Source: Ruminococcus sp. UBA4275 (GTDB taxonomy: Bacteria > Bacillota > Clostridia > Oscillospirales > Ruminococcaceae). From it: DNA of 64,000 nucleotides. The stretch lies in contig DGVV01000168.1 of NCBI GenBank assembly GCA_002395085.1, positions 62,001 through 126,000 on the forward strand, written 5' to 3'. A program made the position numbers and the translations under genes. This document shows, in pieces, positions 59,149-64,000 of the stretch (the first letter of the stretch is position 1; each line of letters starts with the position of its first letter). The notes below the pieces were generated by a model, which searched no databases, had not been told where the DNA came from, and was given only the letters and a program-made list of their open reading frames with translations.

Positions 59149-59179
59149 GAGTCGGGATCATCGCATCCCGACTCTTTTT
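59149..59179 (+). terminator. Terminator of two-component operon
   Basis: GAGTCGGGAT (59149-59158) and ATCCCGACTC (59165-59174), then TTTTT. Confidence 0.88.
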
Positions 59180-59226
59180 GCGCATGATTTCACGCACCCG
59201 TGCATAAAATGTCACGAGGTGAGGGC

Positions 59227-60729
59227 ATGGCAAAACATCGGACTTTATTGCACGAATCTGCTTATCTGAGTTTATTTTCCGTCGGCTTGCAGGGGATGGG
59301 TCTCCTGCTCAATATCTTTCTGACGCGAAGGCTGGGGTCTGCGGCAGTCGGTATCCTTACACTGATGAGTTCTTTTTACGGTCTGGCTGCAGTGCTGTCT
59401 GGCGGCAGCGGATTCATCACTGTGAGCAGATTTATGTCAGAAGCAATCGGGCGAGGGGAGAGTCCGCGGAGAATCTTCCGGTATGCGCTGCGGTTTTGTG
59501 TGATACTCAGCGTTAGCTGTACGGTTTTGCTTGTTCTGTTTGCCCCGCGAATAGTCCGTATGATTCCGCAAACCGGTGCAACAGCGGTCAATCTGCGGCT
59601 GCTGAGTCTGACGCTGCCATTCGCCGCAGTAATTGCCTGTCTCAAAGGGCGATGCTACGCATTCGGGCGCGTCTATCTGCCGGCAATCGCAGACTGCATT
59701 GAGTTTTTGCTGCGTTCCGGTGTGATGGCGTTCTGTGCAGTTTTCTGCATTCCGAACGGGAGAATGAATCTGTTGACGGCATTTGCCGGTTCGCTGTTGA
59801 GCGGAGAGGGGAGTACCCTGCTGTTTTTGCTGCTGTGCCGGATGCCAAAAGAGCGATATACAATCCGAAAAACAACGCATTTTAGCCATTTTCTGATGCA
59901 GGCGCTTCCGATCATGGGCAATGCCTGTCTGGTCTCGCTCCTAAGCAGCGCAAATGATGCGCTTGTTCCGTTGACGCTTTTGCAGTATGGCGACAGCACG
60001 GAACAGGCACTTGCACAGTTCGGACAGTTTGAAGCAATTATCCTTCCGACTCTTTTTTTCCCGTCGGTCATTCAGTGCTGTATGTCGGGGCTGCTCGTAC
60101 CGGAACTGTCGCGAGCGCGTGCCGCGAACGATTTTGCACGCATTCAGGCACACACGCAGCGTGTTCTGGAGCAAACGATGTCCTTCTCGCTTTTCGTTGT
60201 ACTGATTTTGGTGCAATTCGCACTGCAAATAGGTACACTTCTTGGCGGCGATGCTTTCGTGGGGCATATTTTGCGTGTTATGTCGCCAGTTGTGCCGTTC
60301 ATTTATCTGGAGATTATTCTGGAAGGGGTACTGCGCGGACTTGGCAAACAAAATTTCTCCTCAGTAAATTATCTTGCAGAATATACAGTTCGGATTTCCG
60401 TGCTGCTGATTTGCGTACCGCTGTTTGGATTTTACGGCATTGTCGCATCATATCTGGCGTGCAATCTGACCGGCAATGCTGTTCGCATATATTTTGTGCT
60501 GCGCGCAACAGATTTGCACCCAAACTGGAAACGCATTTTACTGAGACCGGCATTTGCGCTGATCATCAGTTGGCAAATGTCTGAGCTGATTCACGCGATT
60601 CTGCTTCATTTCCGTATCACCGATCTTCCTGCAATGACAATTTATATACTAATCTGCGGTGGAATGTATCTGTTTCTGCTGCGCGTTCTGGATCAGCTTC
60701 CGCAGACGAAAGCGCTTTCAGTCGAATGA
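59227..60729 (+). CDS. MOP-superfamily flippase, SpoVB-like
   Basis: 500 residues, about 12-14 TM helices. SAYLSLFSVGLQGMGLLLNI, LGSAAVGILTLMSSFYGLAA and LEGVLRGLGKQNFSSVNYLA fit SpoVB/MurJ-like lipid flippases of the oligosaccharide exporter group. In Bacillota these act on spore or cell-wall precursors. GAGGTGAGGGC precedes the start. Confidence 0.87.
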   Translation: MAKHRTLLHESAYLSLFSVGLQGMGLLLNIFLTRRLGSAAVGILTLMSSFYGLAAVLSGGSGFITVSRFMSEAIGRGESPRRIFRYALRFCVILSVSCTVLLVLFAPRIVRMIPQTGATAVNLRLLSLTLPFAAVIACLKGRCYAFGRVYLPAIADCIEFLLRSGVMAFCAVFCIPNGRMNLLTAFAGSLLSGEGSTLLFLLLCRMPKERYTIRKTTHFSHFLMQALPIMGNACLVSLLSSANDALVPLTLLQYGDSTEQALAQFGQFEAIILPTLFFPSVIQCCMSGLLVPELSRARAANDFARIQAHTQRVLEQTMSFSLFVVLILVQFALQIGTLLGGDAFVGHILRVMSPVVPFIYLEIILEGVLRGLGKQNFSSVNYLAEYTVRISVLLICVPLFGFYGIVASYLACNLTGNAVRIYFVLRATDLHPNWKRILLRPAFALIISWQMSELIHAILLHFRITDLPAMTIYILICGGMYLFLLRVLDQLPQTKALSVE

Positions 60730-60730
60730 A

Positions 60731-60764
60731 AATTCCCCTGAGAACAATCGCTCTCAGGGGAATT
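60731..60764. terminator. Bidirectional terminator
   Basis: AATTCCCCTGAGA (60731-60743) and TCTCAGGGGAATT (60752-60764): 13-bp stem between convergent genes. Confidence 0.85.
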
Positions 60765-60768
60765 GCTT

Positions 60769-61116
60769 TCACAATATCATTGACCAATCGCTCTCACGGA
60801 AACCAACCAGCACCGCGTTTTCTGTCACAAGAATCGGACGCTTGACCAGCATTCCGTCGCTCGCAAGCAGCTCAAGCTGCGCATCTTCAGACATTTCCGG
60901 CAGCTTTTTCGCAAGTTCCATAGCACGGTAAATCTGCCCGCTGGTATTGAAAAACCGGCGCAGCGGTAAACCGCTTTTCTGCTGCCAAATGCGCAGTTCA
61001 TCAGCGCTGGGATTCTCGGATTTTATGTCGCGCAGCGTGTATGCAACGCCGTGGTCATCGAGCCATTTCTGCGCTTTCTTGCAGGTAGAACACTTCGGAT
61101 AACAAACATACAGCAT
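60769..61116 (-). CDS. ArsC/Spx-family thioredoxin-fold protein
   Basis: 115 residues. N-terminal CxxC in YPKCSTCKKAQKWLDDHGV; then SGLPLRRFFNTSGQIYRAME and LVKRPILVTENAVLVGF, typical of the ArsC/Spx/MgsR family. It may be a thiol reductase or redox regulator. The start at 61116 is preferred; AGGAGG lies before it. Confidence 0.9.
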   Translation of the reverse strand: MLYVCYPKCSTCKKAQKWLDDHGVAYTLRDIKSENPSADELRIWQQKSGLPLRRFFNTSGQIYRAMELAKKLPEMSEDAQLELLASDGMLVKRPILVTENAVLVGFRESDWSMIL

Positions 61117-61127
61117 AGAGAACCTCC

Positions 61128-61442
61128 TTAAATCAGCAACGGTGTGACCAGCATAGTCGCATACGCTGCTGCGGATGCAGCCAAAGCAACCACGATCAGC
61201 GGGCAATTCCGATACGCCAGTACAATCGCAATGATTGTTCCGACAATCGCAGATGCAAGATCACCGGTTGCATAGAAAATCGACGGAATGGTCATCGCAC
61301 TTAATACAGAATACGGAATGTAGTATAAAAAGCTCTGAATGAACCTATTTTCTATTTTTTTCCGCACAAATACAAACGGAATCATCCGGATAAAATAAGT
61401 CGTCAGCGCCATGACCAGGATTGGAATAATCATTTTGCTCAA
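61128..61442 (-). CDS. azlD: AzlD-type branched-chain amino acid exporter subunit
   Basis: 104 residues, four TM helices (IIPILVMALTTYFIRMIPFV, AMTIPSIFYATGDL, VALAASAAAYATMLV). Small partner of AzlC. TTG start at 61442 overlaps the azlC stop (TTGA), with GGAGG upstream, so the two are translationally coupled. Confidence 0.9.
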   Translation of the reverse strand: MSKMIIPILVMALTTYFIRMIPFVFVRKKIENRFIQSFLYYIPYSVLSAMTIPSIFYATGDLASAIVGTIIAIVLAYRNCPLIVVALAASAAAYATMLVTPLLI

Positions 61443-62140
61443 GATTCTGCCTCCTTTTGCGTGTCAACCGGAAATACAACGGCACAGATTGCAGCCGCGG
61501 CAACTGCGGCAAGAATCATCGCAAATCCGCCGCTCATAGACCGGAAACAGAATTTGATCAGGACAGAAATTGCAGCCGCAATGAGAACCGCCGCGAGAAT
61601 TCCGCGTGATTTGCGTGCCGGCGGAAGAATAATTGCCAGAAACATTCCGTACAGCGCGATGCCAAGTGCATTCGTGATTTGTTGCGGCAAAAGTGTGCCG
61701 GCAGATGCCCCAAGCCATGTACCGGCTGTCCAGCCAAGTGCCGCAATGACCGTCAGACCGTACATATACGACGGCTTAAGCGGTTCTTTCTGAATGGATG
61801 AGACCGCAAAAATCTCGTCCGTTACACCATAAGATGCAAGCAGACGATGCGGCAGCGTAAAGGAGCGGTCAGCCTTTTGCGAGAGCGCAAGGCTCATCAG
61901 TGCATAGCGGATATTGATGATGAATTCCGCGAGAATCAGTTCCGGTAATGCAGCAGACACGCCGATTAGCTGAACGCCGGCAACCTGACCGGCAGAAGTC
62001 AGATTCGTGATGGACACCAATACAGCTTCCAGGACAGTCAGCCCGGACTGGATTGCGAGTATACCAAAACTGAACGAAACAGAAAGATAACCAAGTGCAA
62101 TCGGGATGCCTTGCCGAATGCCTTTGCGAAACGGGTGCAT
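61439..62140 (-). CDS. azlC: AzlC-type branched-chain amino acid exporter subunit
   Basis: 233 residues, ~6 TM. GIRQGIPIALGYLSVSFSFG, LTSAGQVAGVQLIGVSAALP and YALMSLALSQKADRSF are AzlC signatures. With AzlD it exports branched-chain amino acids or analogues. Confidence 0.93.
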   Translation of the reverse strand: MHPFRKGIRQGIPIALGYLSVSFSFGILAIQSGLTVLEAVLVSITNLTSAGQVAGVQLIGVSAALPELILAEFIINIRYALMSLALSQKADRSFTLPHRLLASYGVTDEIFAVSSIQKEPLKPSYMYGLTVIAALGWTAGTWLGASAGTLLPQQITNALGIALYGMFLAIILPPARKSRGILAAVLIAAAISVLIKFCFRSMSGGFAMILAAVAAAAICAVVFPVDTQKEAES

Positions 62141-62172
62141 AATTTGCCTCCTGTAAATAATCAGTACGCTTT

Positions 62173-62201
62173 ATTATACCATTCTTCTGCGTTTTTGTCA
62201 A
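62173..62201 (-). promoter_or_regulatory. azlCD promoter
   Basis: Minus-strand TTGACA (62201-62196), 17 nt, TATAAT (62178-62173). Confidence 0.85.
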
Positions 62202-62409
62202 ATGAACATTGTAGTCAGACTGGAAAAGCGGCTGCAAAATGGATACGAGGTTTTCTTCTTCTAATTGCGCCAAATTACGATTAGGTGCAATTGGAAGAGC
62301 AAAAAAGCAGATTACATTTTCTGAGTCTTACGTATAATCCTTTATCCCCCTGCGCATACTAAAATCAGGAATCAAGCGGTTCCAATATCAATACACGGAG
62401 GTAACTAAT
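62202..62409. other. Intergenic region
   Basis: About 200 bp with no gene; a TATAAT at 62334-62339 with only a poor -35 could drive the 44-aa ORF that follows. Confidence 0.4.
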
Positions 62410-62544
62410 ATGAACACGCAGAATGATCCGCTTTGGAACAACGGACAGACCCCGACATCGAACAGCGGCGAACAGAAACAGACACCTGAAGACGAAGCCA
62501 AGAAGCAGAATGACAAGAGCGCCCGGAACAAGCGGAAACACTGA
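62410..62544 (+). CDS. Small hydrophilic protein (44 aa)
   Basis: 44 residues: MNTQNDPLWNNGQTPTSNSG, then a Gln/Lys/Glu-rich part ending in NKRKH. GGAGGT lies 8 nt before the ATG and a strong terminator follows 30 nt after the stop, so it is a complete transcription unit. Unknown function; disordered and basic at the C terminus. Confidence 0.6.
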   Translation: MNTQNDPLWNNGQTPTSNSGEQKQTPEDEAKKQNDKSARNKRKH

Positions 62545-62573
62545 GTGCTTTTCGTAATCTGCACCATAATCTG

Positions 62574-62611
62574 AAAAAGACTGCGTAGCCAATTGGGTAC
62601 GCAGTCTTTTT
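62574..62611. terminator. Terminator of small gene
   Basis: AAAAAGACTGCGTA (62574-62587) with TACGCAGTCTTTTT (62598-62611). Confidence 0.88.
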
Positions 62612-62644
62612 TCGCGGACTCCCCTTCTGCCGGAACAGCAAAGA

Positions 62645-62672
62645 GGCAGATACCTCCTGCGAAGTATCTGCC
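62645..62672 (-). terminator. Hairpin downstream of serA
   Basis: GGCAGATAC (62645-62653) and GTATCTGCC (62664-62672), with a weak U-run on the minus strand. Confidence 0.5.
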
Positions 62673-62687
62673 CCCAGTTAAATCTGA

Positions 62688-63845
62688 TTAGCCAATCACA
62701 CGGACGCGGATAACATCCTCCAGCTTACGGAGACCGTCAATCACATCGTCAGCAATATCGCCGGTGACGTCGATCATGGTGTACGCATAATCCTTGCGGC
62801 TTGCGTTGACCATATTCTCGATGTTGCCGCCTGCATTTGCGATGGCGGTGGTCAGAGCAGCGATCACGTTCTTCACGTTCTTGTGCAGCACGCAGATCTT
62901 CTTGCCGACTGCATTCATCTCAGCATTCGGGAAGTTGACGCTGTTCTTGATGTTACCGTTTTCGAGGTAATCGACAAGCTCCTTTGCAGCCATAGCAGCG
63001 CAGTTATCTTCTGCTTCCTCGGTGGATGCACCCAGATGCGGAATTGCGATAACGCCCTCCATACCTGCGGTTTTTGCATTCGGGAAATCAGTAATGTATT
63101 TGCGAACCTTACCGGACTTCAGAGCAGCTTCCATTGCCTCGTCATCGACCAGCAGATCGCGTGCGTAGTTCAGAATGACAACGCCGTCCTTCATCATTGC
63201 GATGGTTTCTGCATTGATCATCTGCTTGGTGTCATCATTGAGCGGAACGTGCAGGGAGATGAAATCGCAGTTGCGGAAAATCTCCTCACGGGTCTTGACA
63301 TGGTGGATTGAGCGGGACAGATTCCACGCAGCGTCAACGGACAGGAACGGGTCGCAGCCGTAGACTTCCATGCCGAGGTGAACCGCAGCATTACCGAGCG
63401 GGCCGCCGATTGCGCCCAGACCGATGATACCGAGCTTCTTGCCCTTGATCTCCGTGCCGGCGAACTTGGACTTGCCTTTCTCGACCATCTTTGCGACGGT
63501 CTCCTCGCCCTTAATGGTCTGCACCCAGTTGATGCCGCCGATGATGTCACGGGAAGCAAGCAGCATACCTGCAAGTGCCAGCTCCTTCACACCGTTTGCG
63601 TTTGCACCGGGCGTATTGAAGACGACGATGCCGCTTTCAGCAGCTCTGTCAAGCGGGATGTTGTTGACGCCGGCGCCTGCACGCGCAATTGCGAGCAGAT
63701 TGCTGCCGAACTCCATCTCGTGCATCACAGCGGAACGGACGAGGATCGCATCCGGATTCTCGACGGTATCCGCAACCTGATAGTTCTCACCAAGCTCAGC
63801 AAGGCCGACCGGAGAGATCTTATTCAGTGTCTGAATCTGAAACAT
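62688..63845 (-). CDS. serA: D-3-phosphoglycerate dehydrogenase
   Basis: 385 residues. Substrate-binding AIARAGAGVNNIPLDRA, Rossmann LGIIGLGAIGGPLGNAAVHL, catalytic Arg/Glu/His segments LNYARDLLVDDEAM and IPHLGASTEEAEDN, and a C-terminal ACT domain (DVTGDIADDVIDGLRKLEDV). Oxidises 3-phosphoglycerate in the first step of serine synthesis; the ACT domain allows feedback control by serine. serC lies just upstream on the same strand. Confidence 0.93.
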   Translation of the reverse strand: MFQIQTLNKISPVGLAELGENYQVADTVENPDAILVRSAVMHEMEFGSNLLAIARAGAGVNNIPLDRAAESGIVVFNTPGANANGVKELALAGMLLASRDIIGGINWVQTIKGEETVAKMVEKGKSKFAGTEIKGKKLGIIGLGAIGGPLGNAAVHLGMEVYGCDPFLSVDAAWNLSRSIHHVKTREEIFRNCDFISLHVPLNDDTKQMINAETIAMMKDGVVILNYARDLLVDDEAMEAALKSGKVRKYITDFPNAKTAGMEGVIAIPHLGASTEEAEDNCAAMAAKELVDYLENGNIKNSVNFPNAEMNAVGKKICVLHKNVKNVIAALTTAIANAGGNIENMVNASRKDYAYTMIDVTGDIADDVIDGLRKLEDVIRVRVIG

Positions 63846-63887
63846 GGGAATGACTTCCTTTCTGATGTAATTATTCGGAAAATGCGA

Positions 63888-64000
63888 TCAGGCGTTCTCA
63901 GCCTCAAACTTCTTCATGAACTCGACGAGCTTCTCGACGCCCTCGATCGGCATTGCGTTGTAGATGGAAGCGCGCATACCGCCGACGGTTCTGTGACCCT
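63888..64000 (-). CDS. serC: Phosphoserine aminotransferase, C-terminal end (window edge)
   Basis: Only the last 37 residues are present: [17 protein letters not shown] then [18 protein letters not shown]. The [10 protein letters not shown] motif is diagnostic of SerC. It acts right after SerA in the pathway; a 42-nt gap suggests one operon. Confidence 0.9.
   Translation of the reverse strand, partial: GHRTVGGMRASIYNAMPIEGVEKLVEFMKKFEAENA

Overview
The window looks like a chromosome segment of a spore-former-related Bacillota, most like a Ruminococcus-type Oscillospiraceae. This is an inference from an orphan Spo0A-type DNA-binding domain, meso-diaminopimelate dehydrogenase, a DUF6465-type protein beside HU, a SpoVB-like flippase and consensus TTGACA/TATAAT promoters with AGGAGG ribosome sites. 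The species cannot be named from sequence alone.

Left host arm (1-6668): all genes except the last are on the minus strand. A cytidine-deaminase-like protein is followed by a dCache sensor with a degenerate GGDEF domain, a GntR/LacI-type repressor, an overlapping AraC-type regulator, and then a YtfQ-like sugar-binding lipoprotein and its ABC ATPase (cut by the window edge). The lipoprotein has its own promoter with a palindrome just downstream. A hairpin between lipoprotein and ATPase probably lowers ATPase expression. The orphan Spo0A C-terminal domain gene (plus strand) closes the arm.

Prophage (6669-44246): a complete HK97-type siphovirus prophage of about 37.6 kb is integrated in the 3' end of ssrA (tmRNA), bounded by a 25-bp direct repeat. 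From left to right it has integrase, a secreted protein and a CI-like S24 repressor (minus strand). A divergent control region with repeated GTTRC-N6-GCAAC operators follows. Next come early regulators, an SbcC-like ATPase, Sak4-like annealing ATPase, DUF669 SSB-like protein, DEAH helicase and primase-helicase, ending at an iteron array that looks like the phage origin. After that lie RusA, about sixteen small genes (many Cys-rich zinc ribbons, plus an Mrr-like nuclease) and a sigma/ArpU-like late regulator. The late region holds HNH, TerS, TerL, portal, ClpP-like protease, capsid, connectors, tail tube, tail chaperone with a -1 frameshift, tape measure, Dit, a putative beta-helix protein, Tal and a fibre. 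Holin and CHAP endolysin complete it. A three-gene cassette on the opposite strand, under its own palindrome-marked promoter, sits before attR.

Right host arm (44219-64000): ssrA, an S66 LD-carboxypeptidase and smpB share one strand, so the trans-translation genes flank the insertion. They are followed by a PflX-like radical SAM protein, malic enzyme, a SUFU-like protein, YdcF-like and alpha/beta-hydrolase membrane proteins, Ddh, HU, an H1-like protein, a penicillin-binding protein, and an amidase with an SH3 domain. Then come a two-component system whose kinase has a Trp/Asn/Pro-rich sensor region, a flippase, an ArsC/Spx-like protein, AzlCD, and the serine pathway genes serA and (partial) serC.

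The most interesting items are the remodelling of the ssrA 3' end by the prophage (it supplies an encoded CCA and a new terminator), the iteron origin, the operator array, the opposite-strand cassette near attR, and the unusual histidine kinase.
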